NCBI GenBank assembly: GCA_013176395.1
Contig: JABMLP010000033.1
Coordinates: forward strand, 124,001 to 188,000
DNA from: Venturia oleaginea
Taxonomy: Eukaryota > Ascomycota > Dothideomycetes > Venturiales > Venturiaceae
Direction: 5' to 3'
Length of the DNA stretch: 64,000 nt
Notes under the pieces: generated by a model
Seen by the model: the letters and a program-made list of their open reading frames with translations, nothing else
Database searches by the model: none
Told to the model about the DNA's origin: nothing
Shown: in pieces, positions 44,417 through 56,715 of the stretch
How positions within the stretch are numbered: the first letter of the stretch is position 1
Layout of the letters: each line of letters starts with the position of its first letter
Made by a program: the position numbers and the translations under genes

Positions 44417-45743
44417 TGATGGTTGTCTTTGTGGTTGGAGTCGCCTATCTGCGCGAAGCTATGGCAGCTTCTGTGGTGGGGTTCGGGTTGTGATCAGAAC
44501 ATTGATCGGTCCGATGAAGTGGGAGTAGGAGCCCTGGGTTGGAAGGGGAAGTGGAAGGTTTAGGAAGTCCAAGGGCCAAGAGAGTGGGTAGGATATTGAC
44601 GGGTTTGTGTCCAAAAAGTGCTTGTTTTATAGATTGATGTTGTCGTTGCGAGATGGAGATTCACGATGCGTGTCACGAGCTTGAGATGGGTGACGAGCGC
44701 GAAAGCGGAGCCGCAACAGGCTCCGTGTACCCCGAAGGACTGGAGATGGTATTGACGATGGCCAGGTAATGGCCTCGTGAGGCTCCCGCGGGTATTGTTT
44801 CAGGCTGTGCCTTCCTGATGAGGATGATTTGGACTTGTGAAGTAGATGATTGGGGCCTGGACATGTCACTTCTCAGCCATCAGCCAATGACTTCGTGGAC
44901 ATTGTCTGATGGTGCATTGCTGGCATTATAATTCGTTGAAATGTGAGGCTATTGATCCGAGTTTGAGCGCAAAGACAACGCCGAAAATCAAGCATCTAGC
45001 CGATTCAAACCAGAAATCGACGAGAACTCGAAATGATTGCAACAAACGCATGGATATGGGATCCCAATATCTCGTTTGGTGTTTTGACGAAATGTGAGGG
45101 TGCTAGATCTACAGCCTTGTTGAATGGGCCATGAAGACAGATCCTTCATCACAGCCAGATTAGACAATTATGTTGAAAGACAATTGACATTTTACAACCA
45201 AGAAAAAGCTCGAAAGATCCCAGATGAGTCCAACAGAATCCCTACAGAAGATATGAATTGCAAAAGTATCAGACAATAGCTATTCTGGAGTAAAGCCACA
45301 TTGAGATGACCGACTGCAATGAGTATGATTGTCTTTAATTGACAGCTGATAGGAAGACTAGATGGCAGGATGAGGCAGAACGGTGGAAGATAAAGGTTGG
45401 TGAAAATAGAGGTCGCTGAATTGTTGTTGTTTGCCCGAAACAGAATCCCTGCTATCGACACGTGATGATAGCGCCATCCCCCTGCTTCAACTGAACAAGT
45501 GAATTCGTTACTTCTCCTTCTATTAATGAAAGCAACAGTTTTCAATTGCCATGCATACGTGGCCAATACGAAGATAGAAGCCACCGACGCTGCATATCAG
45601 TCTTCTCCCCCACTTTCGTGATCCTTGAGCTTCAGTTGAAAGCTTGATCTCTAGCATCTCATCCCAAAACACCTCACTTTCTTTCAACTATATCTCGTTC
45701 CCTAGTAAATTTGGCTTTATCAATTGATCCAACAATAGCAACC
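44417..45743. other. 1.3-kb divergent intergenic region, no gene seen
   Basis: Holds the promoters of the Zn2Cys6 gene (left) and the GNAT gene (right). No coding signal beyond short open frames. Confidence 0.55.
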
Positions 45744-46593
45744 ATGTCAGATCTCGACGTCTCCCTCATGAAACAGGAAGATATAGACGGCGCAATCGCA
45801 ACAGTCCAGCAAGCATTCGCTGAAGACCCATACAACAAATGGATTTACAATGTCCGAGAAAATGTACACGCCTTTCACTCTTCCATCTCATATTCTCCTC
45901 CTAAACTCGCAAGAAACAAGACCTTAAACCCAAAACCAGCTCAACTCTAACAAGCCCGACAGTTCTCACCAACTCGTAACCACCGCTCCCTAACCCTTCG
46001 CTGCCGCTGGGGAATAAATCACGCCCTCTTCTACGTCTGCCGCTCCAAATCAAATCCCTCCAAAATCCTCGGCGCAGCATTCTGGCTTCCTCCCACCCCT
46101 CCCGCCCAACCACAATCATGGTCCCTCTACCTCTCGTTTTGGTATCTTTGGTTTGGCCAGATAGGCATGAACCTCTATTATGGCCGTGGTGGTCTGAATG
46201 TAAAACGATACTGGCTTTGGAAAGAGGCACAAGATTCTGCACAGGGCAGAGCTGTGGAATGATCCAGAGGGCTATTATTTCTGTAATATTGTCACTGTGT
46301 TGCCTGAGGAGCAGGGTAAGGGTGTGGGCAGGGCTCTTATGGAGGTTGTTCTGAAGAAGGCTGATGAAGAAGGCAGGAAGTGTTACTTGGAGAGTTCGAG
46401 AGATGTGCCTAATGTTGCCATTTATGAGAAGTTTGGCTTTCAGCTGGTCAAAGATATGGTATGCGATGACAATGGAGACGCTATCAAGCTCTTCTGTATG
46501 ATGCGGGAACCACAGGCAGGAAGCGCAGCATTGGGCACTGAACAAAGAAAGGGCACGGAAGAGGATCCGATTGATGATTGGGTGGAAGAGTAG
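45744..46593 (+). CDS. GNAT-family N-acetyltransferase with an apparent 2-bp frameshift
   Basis: Exon 1 is 45744-45863 and exon 2 starts at 45963 after a 99-bp intron. The N-terminal part MSDLDVSLMKQEDIDGAIATVQQAFAEDP.. and SLTLRCRWGINHALFYVC fit an acyl-CoA N-acyltransferase. The acetyl-CoA loop reads VLPEEQGKGVGRALME, followed by CYLESSRDVPNVAIYEKFGF and FCMMREP. Near 46243-46252 the frame of KRYWLWKEAQDSAQGR stops at a TGA, while the homologous ELWNDPEGYYFCNIVTV continues in another frame. The family alignment from memory suggests that an AGAGAG has lost two bases. No intron with suitable phase bridges this. Real disruption or assembly error are both possible. Substrate unknown; intact length would be about 250 aa. 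Confidence 0.7.
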
Positions 46594-47214
46594 GCCTTTA
46601 TCACGATTCGGTTGCTGCGATTCAGCCACACAATTTGGTGATCTTGTCTCGGACTCAGTCGCCCACTTCCACGACACGCTCGATTCTCTGTTCATGAATC
46701 TGCAAGCGAATTGCGCCGCAAGAAAAGAACGACAAATTTCTACGGAATCCAATTCTTCTGGACCCCTTTTCTTGCAAATCTTTCTAGCGCCCTGCACTAT
46801 CACCAGAGTCGTTCTTATCACTCTAATCTTGCCAACTTGTGGCTGAGCCGAAATCCAACTCCGCCATGGTTGCTCCTCGCCTTATTTGTTTAACGCACGG
46901 ACTCGCATTCAGGCATTCAGCCTCGTCCATTGGCATTCCTTGACCACTCATTCATCGCCACGCTTTTTGTGCCTAGACATCAGTCTCTTGGTTGGTGTCT
47001 ACATAACGTATGCCTCGCCGTTGCTGCAAGCTTGCTGAGCATCCGAGTCTCGGGCGTTGTCACGAGTAAGCCACTCAGCCTGATTGCGAGAAGGATTTAA
47101 AGGTCTTACACTTACCGTAGGGCTTCAAAGTTCAGAGGTGCACCGAAAGAATTCTCCGGATCATATTGTCAGTTGCATGTCCTTTTTCAAGCCTCCCACC
47201 AATCATCTGAAGAG
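46594..47214. other. Intergenic region, nothing seen
   Basis: 3' flank of the GNAT gene and upstream region of a small ORF. No domain or repeat noticed. Confidence 0.5.
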
Positions 47215-47460
47215 ATGGCATTAAAGAAACAAGTGTCGTCCTTATTCAGAAAGAGAAGCAGTAAGGTGTACGAGATACCAGCAGAGGACATCCCAAGGTC
47301 AGGACCATTGCAGGACATTGAGGAAGATAAAGATGAAATTTTGAAGGTCGCGCTCCAAGCGAGCATGGATCATGAGCTCGAAAGCTCCAGGAAACAAATC
47401 GAGAAGCTCAAACCTACAATAAGCGCGTCTGCACGCCAGACCGAATCAAGTCAACTCTAG
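47215..47460 (+). CDS. Small Lys/Glu-rich ORF, possible first exon
   Basis: ATG at 47215 opens 81 codons: MALKKQVSSLFRKRSSKVYEIP, an acidic segment DIEEDKDEILKVAL, then a helical ELESSRKQIEKLKP. Amphipathic, coiled-coil-like. After the stop, an acceptor at about 47489 (TTTCCACAG) leads into a helical frame (DLAKMDKIARLEGIIALLEEDN), and another frame runs 47601-47912. These may be exons of one gene, but I could not find donors in phase. Function unknown. Confidence 0.35.
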   Translation: MALKKQVSSLFRKRSSKVYEIPAEDIPRSGPLQDIEEDKDEILKVALQASMDHELESSRKQIEKLKPTISASARQTESSQL

Positions 47461-47600
47461 CGAACGCCTTCGCAATCTCCCTTTCCACAGGATTTAGCTA
47501 AAATGGACAAGATCGCGAGATTGGAAGGCATTATTGCCTTGCTAGAAGAGGACAACAGGACATACAGAGCGTATTTGGGGCGTTCACAGCGAGATACTAC

Positions 47601-47912
47601 ATGACAAGTCCAAGAGATGGACGCAAAAATGGCACGAAAGCTTCGTGCGACAGCAAGACGTGGAACGACAAGATTATTGGTCGCGATCCCGCCTGTCAGG
47701 TCATGCAGAAGGCTCTGGGCAAAAACCGGAAGGATCTTCGCAAGCCGATCGGTGAGATAGTGAGCAGCATGACGGCAGCATCCGGCATCGTCAATGTCAG
47801 CAAGGAGGATACGTCTGGTTGGTTCGAGTACATGGTGACTACTATGAATGGGTGGAGTGGACTAAGCCAGGATGCCATCGTTGAGGCCGTGGAGACTGGC
47901 CTAGAAATCTAA
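47601..47912 (+). CDS. Small ORF, possible 3' exon of the preceding ORF
   Basis: 103 codons with protein-like composition: NDKIIGRDPACQVMQKALGKNRKDLRKPIGEIVSSMTAASG, then SGWFEYMVTTMNGWSGLSQDAIVEAVE. No family recognised. See the ORF at 47215 for the possible joint gene. Confidence 0.35.
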   Translation: MTSPRDGRKNGTKASCDSKTWNDKIIGRDPACQVMQKALGKNRKDLRKPIGEIVSSMTAASGIVNVSKEDTSGWFEYMVTTMNGWSGLSQDAIVEAVETGLEI

Positions 47913-49096
47913 GAGCATGGTTACAAAATTGTTTTAGTTTGGTCTGGAACTTGGTGGTTGGTATCCCCACTCGATTGCAAGTGCATTCCTTTTCTTCATT
48001 GTCCATTCTCCACTCTTTTCACGCATCCTATCTGACATCGGAATTCACGAACCTCAGACAACAGCTTGAAGCCAACTCGGACTGATGTCTTGCAGAGATA
48101 TCCACTTCTTCTGAACACACCTTATCACCCAAAACTTTACATACCAATTTCCTTGCCCATACGAAGACTTGCAATACGCGAACGATCCACTAATGTGGCC
48201 GTCCCTCATTTCATCATGGATCTAATCGACCGAATCGTATCTCTCAAGAGGGAAGCTCGAAAGCTGGCCAACGTAAGCCACCTTGGTCTTTTATCATATC
48301 CTAAAGGCGGTCCGAACGAAGCTCACAGACTTTCGAGAACCCGCAAGATTACTCTCGATCGCTACGAATGATTTCAATATGTCGAGGATGTGCTTGATGT
48401 AATGTCCGTTTGTCTGGCAAGAAATGAAAGACAACAAAATACAAGCCAGGTTCGCGCTGAAAGACCTTTTATCCACCTTGAGATCTGATTGATTTCTGGT
48501 CAACTGTCTGGAGCCTGGACATTACAAGGAAAGACTAGAGCTGGTTATAGTTCGTCTACTATGTCCCAAGAAGATTGATAATCAGATTCTCTTTCCTCAA
48601 TTCTTTGGGCCAAATTGCCTGATTATGACTTTGACTGGCATTTACCTCGGGTATGTTATATATCTGTGAGCGTTTTCGTTATTTCGTTACATGTGATTGC
48701 AGCTCAACTTACGGGACTGAAGAATCAGAAGATTCACTCGGGTTATCGATATCTTGCACTCTGCGAAATGATCAATTACACCTCGTGCTAAAACTCGATT
48801 CTCATTCCAGGCGTCGCAATTCATGCAATTCTATTCTTATCCCGTAATGTGGTGCATTTCGTCTTTCCAATCATGGTTCGTCCAGCTCACCCCTTGCATC
48901 CCCGTTGCACATGCAACCTGTACCTTGTAGCACTGCCGTTAGATCCTGCGCTGACGCCTCGCATCAAAATACCAGCATTTAAGTTTGAAACTGCATCTCA
49001 GAATGCTTGGCTGTGCCTGGGAGACGAACAAAATAAGTGGACAAGCTCCCTGGTTCATGTTTCTGGTTTGGAAATCTTTCTTGTCGGTCTTGACTG
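47913..49096. other. 1.2-kb region, no gene supported
   Basis: A short ORF at about 48216 (MDLIDRIVSLKREARKLANV) and one at 48849 have no further support. May contain an unseen first exon for the next gene. Confidence 0.4.
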
Positions 49097-50107
49097 ATGG
49101 CGTCAATTGTAGACATGTCGGACGCCGTACCTTTGGTATCTAGTGCTATCTCTTCGGCGTCGTTGATGGCTAGCGTCCTCATGGCGCACACAGCTGCTTC
49201 GTATACAGGGTTTCAGGCTGTCCAAGCTACCTCCACCTCGACTCCGCCAACCTCGAGAGATCCGACATGTCCGCCGGATAATAGAAGGTACAGCAGTCTA
49301 CCTTGGCGAAATTGGGCACCATGTTTGCTAACGGGATCTTGATCAACAGCGCAGTAGATCGTTGTGTCGCGATCAAGACCAATATATACGGTGAATGCAA
49401 CGACCAAGACTGCAGATGCTTCGCTCTCAATTCAATGGCGATGTAAGACTCCCAGAGTTCGTTCCGAAAAATGTTTTTGAAGCTGGACTGACCATTATAG
49501 CTGCTATAACGCTTGCCTGGACGATTTCAAACAGGAGAAAGAAGATAATCTGGCCAAACAAGAGATATTAGACTGCGACCGGCATCTTCCAAAACTCGTC
49601 AGCACGACTCTGTTAGCGTCGACACTTTCCAGTTCGGACGGCTCGATAATCAGCAGCGGTGTTTCCGCGTATAGCACTTCGCCGACGAGCAGTTACTCGC
49701 AACCGAGTACAGTCCTCATTACAGCCGCTGGACACGCTACCACTGTTTTCGCCAATAATGGGCACCCCGGCGGAACATCCAATCCTATACTGCGCCAACC
49801 GGGGGCTCTGGCAGGATTGTTCTTGGGCTATACGGCGGGCATGGCTCTCCTCGTATTTGGAATCATTATCTTGGTGCTGAAAAGAAGGGAAAAATGGAGA
49901 GCGAAAGCATTGGGAGGTGGAAATAATGGGAGTGGAGAGGTCATGATGCTTGAGGTTGGAGCGGGCGGGCAGATATCGAGGAAGGGGACGAAGAGTCTTG
50001 GTCAGCGGAATGGTGCAGGTACCAGAGACAGCATGGTAAAAGGTGACGTTGTTGACGATCAGTCGGTTGCGTCGCAGAAGAACACGTACGAGAAGGTGTA
50101 TCGGTGA
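49097..50107 (+). CDS. Cys-rich extracellular protein with single transmembrane helix
   Basis: Three exons, 49097-49287, 49350-49442 and 49501-50107, joined by 62- and 58-bp introns, give 296 aa. A compact Cys-rich module spans the first three exons: CPPDNRSAVDRC, GECNDQDCRCF and CYNACLDDF, a spacing typical of small fungal surface proteins (C..C..CxC..CxxxC). A Ser/Thr-rich stalk follows, then a membrane helix (LFLGYTAGMALLVFGIIILVL), a basic stop-transfer KRREKWR and a polar tail of about 75 residues. Inference: plasma-membrane sensor or wall-contact protein. The start is uncertain: no convincing signal peptide in front of the module, so an upstream exon may be missing. No orthologue named. 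Confidence 0.65.
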
Positions 50108-51381
50108 TACCGCAGGACTGTGCCACCGGACGAGATATCATGGTGCCGATCCCTCGCACCCGTGCATGGAAAGAAGAGGAGAGTCGGACTGCGCGATTCG
50201 TTGTCGCTGCTGGGCCAGGTTCGATCTCGGCAGGTTCCATACAAATTCCTTCAGACATTCTCAGGCTCCGGTTTCAGCCTTTTCTCTTCACAACATATCT
50301 CTTACCGCTGGTCGCCTGAGAATAGCTTGCGGAGGATACTAGCTGCGAGCCAGTCATTTTTAATCTATTTCACCCAAGGCTTTGGCTCGACAAGATGGAC
50401 CTGGAACACCAACGAGAAGTCAGACTGATGAGCTTTTCGGTGTAAATTATCAGGCCAGAAGTGTGTCATGTTTCTATTAAAACCATCAGTCGCAAGAAAT
50501 TCACTGCCCTTCTGCCAACATAGTAAGTAAACAAAGCTACGATCCGTTCTGAAGTCCCTCCATTCAAAATCATTATCGATAAATTCCTTTCAACTCTATT
50601 CTTAAAGTTGGCCAGAATTTATCGATCTCGATCTCTAGCTAATGAAAGATGTTAAAGAAACCATGGGTTATTATGGAGGAAGAAAATTTATGTACGGCCC
50701 CGTTGAGATTTCCTGTTTCAACGTCAATAATTATGAGTTGATTCCCTGCTAGGATCTCACCTTCGAGGGTCGCATACTGTTATTATCTTCTTTCAAGTGT
50801 TGCTCCGGTCAAGGCAGCAGGGAGAGTTTTGTGATGGGTATGTAGGTTGGAAGATGGGTGGTCTGGATTTTTTGTTTTACAGAAAAGGGATACCGAGGCG
50901 ACGAAAAGGAAATGATACCGGAGTGTCACATATACGACCTTTTCGTCTCTCTACTTCACTCTCCATTGATATCTTTACTTGATTATTGTATACCTATTCT
51001 AGAATCCTATAGAATGCTATTTCTCCTCTTACTTCTTGGTTCGTGATCCTCATTGCGAAAGATCGCGTACAAGAGCAATCGCGACCCCGATAGGATGAGT
51101 TGGCCGCGCTCGCGTGGAGGTAGGCTAGATAACCACCCATCGAAGCTGCGTAGGTAAGACAGTGATCTGAGCCTGTCGCAGACGGCGCGATAGTGAGAAG
51201 ATAACAGCAGCCAAAAGCTCGAATATTTGCTTGTGACACAGGCCAAGCCTTGCAAGTCATGTATATCATTATTTAGACGGAGTAAACAACACCCTGCATC
51301 TCGATATAGCTGTGGAATAATCTTCTATCGGAATCCTTCCCGTAGGTAAGACACTAGGATCGTCACAACATTCACATCGCC
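50108..51381. other. 1.3-kb convergent intergenic region, nothing seen
   Basis: 3' flanks of two convergent genes. Short ORFs without domains. Confidence 0.55.
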
Positions 51382-52843
51382 TTAAGAAACCCTAGCTCCT
51401 CCCAACAGCTCCAAATAGTGTCCAACCACACTCTCGACTTGACTCTCGAAGCCCTTGAACTCGAAGCCAAAGGCTTTCTCGGTTTTACTGGCATCTACAT
51501 GCTTGAGTACAGTGGCTCTATAGCCATCATTAGGAATGAGCCCTCTCCTGATCTCTTCCGGAAACCTTTCGGCAACAATTTCATTGACAGTCTCCCACTT
51601 CGAGCCGTTCAACGTGCCAGGAGGATCGTTGGAAGTGGCGATGTAGCTTCCGGCTGGGATTTGAGATTTCAGAGCGTCGACGTGGAGGCGGGCGACATCG
51701 TTTATGTGGACGGTCATTCCAACCCATGGATATGATTCTTTGGCTCCAAGAACTATGGACAGGATCAGTTGGTTGGTTCCATCGCCTGCTGCTTCGGGGG
51801 TAAGCGCTAGTTCGTTGCGGCCTGAGACAAAAGTCGGGTGTATGTGGACAATATCGAAGAAGGGTTTCGTCTCTGCCACCCATTTCTCGGCAATTCTGAG
51901 AGCAGCCACTTTGGATGCTACGTAAGCTTCGTGGCCTGAGGTATGTCAGTTTCACAGTACAGTTTAATATCAAACTTCACAGTAGTTGGTTTGGCCACGG
52001 CTCCAGTCCACAAACCGAACAAGATGCTTTTCGGGATGTTTTGAAGCCGCCATGCGCATAAATGAAGCCGAACTCGATGTTGCGAATTCCAAATATCAAT
52101 TTTCGGGCGACGAAGTCCCTACTCGCATGCAGCCTGCCTTATGAATACTTGCAGCCCGTTCGCAAAGATGCTGTGGCTTCGAAGAACTAGCCAGTAAGAC
52201 TGCGAAAAGTAAGTACTTACTCGATGCGTAAGGGCCTTCGTTGTAAGGAGCCCGCTCATCCGCAGTGATGACTTCGTTCTCGGTCATTCCGCGGCCAAAA
52301 TCATAGAAAGAAGTGAGCGTGAAAATGGAAGATGTGATAACAATTCGTTTGATGCTCGTGACTTTGGAAGCAGAGTCCAGCAACCCAATAGTACCATTGA
52401 CCGCGGGTTCGACAAAGATAATACGATATTCTTCTGTTGTGAGAGAGGCATCGGCTATAACCCAATGAACTTAGTCCAATACTTTAATGTGTATCTTTGA
52501 TTCAGAAACAAGTTGAGACAGCTATTTCCTGAAGCAATGTCGGATAATAAAAAATTGACCGACCTTCTGTACCAGGAACGGGCGAAGCGATATGAATAAC
52601 AAAATCTACATCTTTCAAAGCTTCATCGTAAGCCCCCTTGACTTCAAAATCGGGGACAACCACGAAGATTAAATCGAAAGGAGCTCCGAGATTTTTGATG
52701 GCTTTATTGCTGAGAATGACCTGCTTCTTTGCTTCACTGCGGACGGCAGCTCGAACTCTGTAGCCATCTTGTAGTAAGTCGAGCAGGGTTCGGAAACCGA
52801 TGAGACCCGTGGCTCCGGTGATGAGAACTAGATCTCCGTGCAT
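51382..52843 (-). CDS. NAD(P)-dependent reductase, dihydroflavonol-4-reductase-like SDR
   Basis: Three exons, 52843-52564, 52454-52221 and 51935-51382, give 355 aa, the normal length for extended short-chain dehydrogenases. The N-terminus has the nucleotide-binding VLITGATGLIGFRTLLDLL (residues about 6-24), then VVPDFEVKGAYDEALKDVDFVIHIASPV. Exon 2 contains GTIGLLDSASK and VKRIVITSS-like IKRIVITSS. The catalytic Tyr/Lys pair lies in HEAYVASKVAAL just after the second intron. Then follow IVHIHPTFVSGRN and VHINDVARLHVDAL. Such fungal enzymes reduce aldehydes, ketones or flavonoid-like substrates; the actual one is unknown. Intron 2 is 285 bp, much longer than intron 1 (109 bp). Confidence 0.87.
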
Positions 52844-53947
52844 GTTGGTGTTGGTTCGTTGTCAGCGGATGCTCCAAGACGACGTCTCCAAAAAGTTAAT
52901 ATGAGATCACGTCAAAGTTCAAAGTTGAAATTCAATTTTAAAAATGAGCGCTTATTGAATGTCAGAACGAATTGTCGTACTCGTCGTGGTTACGCGTATT
53001 CCTCGGGTTCCTCTCGCCATTGTTGTTGTACAACTTCTGGAGCCAAGGCTAGCCGACTCGGGGAAATGTATACTCGCAATCTTAGACGCAGAGAATCCAC
53101 TTATGCGATGGTTGCACGGCATTCGCGAGCTCATAGTGAAAAAAAGCTTCGGAGCTCGGAGGTAGTAGGCCTTCATCACGGCCATATGAGACCATCAAGA
53201 GTCGGATGCCTACTCGATTGTTAGCGGCATCTCAACGGCTTCAAGTTCATGATTGGCACGATGTTCATCAAGTCCAATAGAGGAGAAGTGAAAAAGTTGC
53301 CAGGGCTCAGGAGGGGGAAGTTGAAGGGATCGCGAGTTCAGGCCTTAGACTGCATCAGGCATAGTATGAGAAAAGCAACATTTATTCGTCCTTTCTATCC
53401 TTCAACTCCTCTTCTTGATACCTGACCACCACCACTCTCCTCCCATGGACATACCCAGCCCTTTATCAAGATGGACAACATATCATACGAACTATAATCG
53501 AGGCTATGGTACGAGTCATCACAAAATTGGGCTTATGGCCATAAACTGCAATCACGACGAACGTATCCGCCGACTAAGGCCTCCTTCACCACCAACTTTT
53601 TGTCTCAGCTCTTCCTGATCTGTTCTTTTCATTACTTCGCTTAACAGACTCACCCACTCAATCTCCTGGCTTCTCACCAGCTTCACGATAAGCTTTTCCG
53701 TTTAGTTTATGTATCATTCCCAAAGCATTTCCTTCCCAGAGCATTTTTTTCGACTAGTATGCCCCCCAGATAATAGAACACCCCGCTAGACTCCGAGCGA
53801 GTCTTAAATCGCGCCCAGAAGAAACTGTAGCAGAGTTATTGTGCAGTCGAGCTAATCTGTCAAAGGACATGCACAGCCATCGATTTTAGGCCCTGCCCCA
53901 ATCTCCGTCATACTAGATCCGCAATTGTCCACCTCGTCAATCCAGAC
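52844..53947. other. 1.1-kb intergenic region, no gene seen
   Basis: Promoter side of the SDR gene and 3' flank of the aspartic-protease remnant. ORFs at 52838-53224 on both strands overlap each other and lack domains. Confidence 0.5.
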
Positions 53948-54850
53948 CTACTTATTATCGACATCGAAAACGACATAGACCGAAGTTAAGAAAGTACCGC
54001 CCAAAATGAATTGGTCATTGCTTGTACTCGTCATTCCCAGAAAACATGACTCCTCCCCACTGAAATCCGCCTTTCTTACAAACTCGTTGAAGGGGACATG
54101 AATCGTTTTTGTCCTGAAGCTGAAATCAATTGATCCTCTGGGGACATTGCAAGGGACCAAGTAAAGTAAAATGCCCGCTGGCATAAGCTTAGCTTCAGGA
54201 TAATCGGAACCGATCGCTTTGAACAGGTCATATGGAAGATAACTGAGTGACGATCCGCTGTCAAGGAGAACAGGGAGGTTCTGGTAATCACTCGTCCCTT
54301 GTGCCATAGAGTAACGCTTGCCTAAAGGGTCTCTTGGTACTGTCTGGCCAATCCCCGTCAAGTTCACCTCATACTCATAGAAAATATATTTCCACTTACG
54401 GGAAACAGTCATCCCAATTGTAGATATCTCCATCCCCATAGACAACAGATTGATCCTCATGGGCAATAGGAGGTCCACCCTCATATGTAGGAACAAAGTC
54501 CAGCATTTTCAAGTGAACACTTGTATTTCTTCGAGTCGATGCCGCTGAATATAACGGAACCCGTAGACTCTTTGAAACTTCGAAGGTCCAGGCTGAAAGC
54601 AGCTCTCTTGGTGATTCATTGAGAGTAGGAGGTTCGTGAAGGGACTTGAGTGATGGCGGAGCAATTTCTAACATACCGGGTCCAGCGTCAACTTCGTCTC
54701 TTCTATGATGTGCGGCAACACCAACCCACTGACTGGTCTTTGATTGTGTCAGATCCTAAGATGATATCGTCGGTAAAGTACTCTCCATGCGCAGAAGAGC
54801 TATCGGCATACTCGACAGACAAGTACGCTCCAATTCGGCAAAGAAAAGTC
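53948..54850 (-). pseudogene. Degraded secreted aspartic protease (A1), C-terminal two-thirds
   Basis: Minus-strand pieces follow the pepsin order but in three frames: VEYADSSSAHGEYFTDDIILG, then VDAGPGMLEIAPPSLKSL, then TGSVIFSGIDSKKYKCSL, then LDFVPTYEGGPP, then YEVNLTGIGQTV, and LLDSGSSLSYLP (second catalytic Asp), ending FILGGTFLTSVYVVFDVDN-stop. The switches include a likely extra A within SLE/MLD and a one-base change before the VDAGPG segment. The region with the first catalytic DTG and signal peptide was not found upstream. Some frame changes could be introns, but none has a good donor and acceptor. Best read as a pseudogene or a heavily mis-assembled gene. Confidence 0.75.
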
Positions 54851-55137
54851 AGGTAACCAGACAGGAGGCGAGTAAAGCTTTGAGGCTTTGAGAGGCGACG
54901 GAACGTTTATGTTCCCCAATCTAGTCTTGATACAGATTCTACAGAACACTCGCAATTCATAGAGTGGTGAGGAAGCTAAAGATGAAAAACGCCTTCAAAA
55001 TGCTTCCTCCCATCCGTCAGCAATGCCCACGCCTTGCTTAGTATACAGTGTCCCATAGAGTGGAGATGATGTCGTCAAAATTCGCTCCGCCTTTTCCCAT
55101 CCAAGCTTTTACATTACACCTTCATTTCATTCATTCC

Positions 55138-56715
55138 TTACTTGCCGCCGGCGGGTGCGTCCAATAATCTCGTGATGAGACCCGTAGCAACAGTTCGCCC
55201 ACCTTCTCGTAATGTGAAGCGTTGTCCAAGTTCCACGGCGAGTGGGTGGTGTAAGTCGACCTCCATTTCGATATTGTCACCGGGCATGACCATTTTGTTC
55301 TCCTTGAATTCTTCTGAGGTTTCGGGCCAGTTGAGGGTTGCAGCTTCGTCTGTTCCCGTACAGGTTAGTCACTGGGAAAGCAAAAATCGGGGAAAGCGAC
55401 TTCACGTACCTGCTGTCCTCAAAAAGACCTGAGGTCTGTAGTTGTTAGAAAACCCAGTATGTCGTCCACCCTCATCCTTGGTCAAGACGTAGAATGAAGC
55501 CAAAAACTTCTTGTGTGCCTTTAACGATCCTGGCTTTGCGATGATCATACCACGCTTAACGTCCTCTCGCTTGATACCACGGAGGAGTAGTCCAGAGTTG
55601 TCACCAGCTTGAGATACTTCGCAAGACTTCTTGAAGGTCTCGATATCCGTGACCTTGGTCTTGAGAGGCACGGCGTTCTTTCCAACCAACTCGACTTCAG
55701 CGTCGCGCTTGAGTGTTCCACGCTCGACACGGCCGGAGGCAACTGTTCCACGTCCTGGAATAGAGAAGACGTCTTCGACACTCATGAGGAAGGGCTTATC
55801 CATCTCCCGGGCTGGAGTCGGAATCCACTCGTCTACTGCCGCCAATAATGCATCGATCTTTGACTCTCCAATCTCTGGCCTGCGGCTTTCGAGAGCGCAG
55901 AGGGCGGATCCGAGGATGATAGGCGTTTCGTCGCCTTCGAAACCGTAGGTGGAGAGGAGTTCGCGCATTTCCATTTCAACAAGCTCCAGCATTTCCGGGT
56001 CTTCGATTGCGTCTACTTTGTTGACGAAAACGACGATTCGCTGGACACCGACTTGACGGGCAAGGAGGAGATGTTCACGGGTTTGGGGCCTGGAAAGTTC
56101 ATCAGCTTCCTACTCCATCTTTGAGCATCAAAATTGTCCATACATCTGTCCATCACTGGCCGCCACCACAATGATGGCTCCGTCCATACTAGCAGCACCG
56201 GTAATCATGTTCTTAATGTAATCGGCGTGACCGGGACAATCGACGTGGGCATAATGCCTGTTATCGGTCTGGTATTCGATATGGGCAGTAGAAATGGTGA
56301 TACCACGCTTGCGCTCTTCGGGGGCCTTGTCGATGGAGCCATAGTCGAGGAAACTGGCGAGACCCTTCTCAGCTTGTCGTTTCGTGATCGCGGCGGTCAA
56401 TGTGGTCTATTCAGGTATGTCATTAGGATTGTAAGTGGTAGGACAATGGAGTAGCATGTACTTTGCCGTGATCAACGTGACCAATGGTTCCTGTTAGATG
56501 TGTAAGCATTGAGCCATTGAAATATATTCAAGATTTGACATACCGATATTCACATGAGGCTTTGATCGCTCAAAAGCTGTCGCATAGTTCCTGCATGCTT
56601 GTGTGTATTTGACAGCTCCATTTAGTCCCAGAGCTCGCTGCACTGGATTCTGAACACTTCCCCGTGTAAAAGTGGCGCGGCCCGTCCGCAGGAATGCCTG
56701 GGCAAATGCTGACAT
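55138..56715 (-). CDS. TUF1: Mitochondrial translation elongation factor EF-Tu
   Basis: Five exons: 56715-56544, 56490-56462, 56406-56144, 56089-55410 and 55349-55138, giving 451 aa. It delivers aminoacyl-tRNA to the mitochondrial ribosome. The presequence ([20 protein letters not shown]) is Arg/Ala-rich. GTPase motifs: [12 protein letters not shown] (G1, of which [10 protein letters not shown] is encoded by a 29-bp micro-exon), RGITIS (G2), DCPGHADY (G3), NKVDAIED (G4) and GSALCAL (G5). Domains 2 and 3 follow with [45 protein letters not shown] and [14 protein letters not shown]. The C-terminus ends LLDAPAGGK. All introns (53-60 bp) keep phase. Confidence 0.96.

Noticed and set aside
34541..46593. 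Secondary-metabolite gene cluster (peroxidase, Zn2Cys6 regulator, kinase, acetyltransferase)
   Set aside because: No synthase or synthetase backbone gene is present, and the genes are widely spaced housekeeping or unrelated types.
52838..53224. Overlapping ORFs on both strands upstream of the SDR gene
   Set aside because: Mutually antisense, no domain, no splice support.
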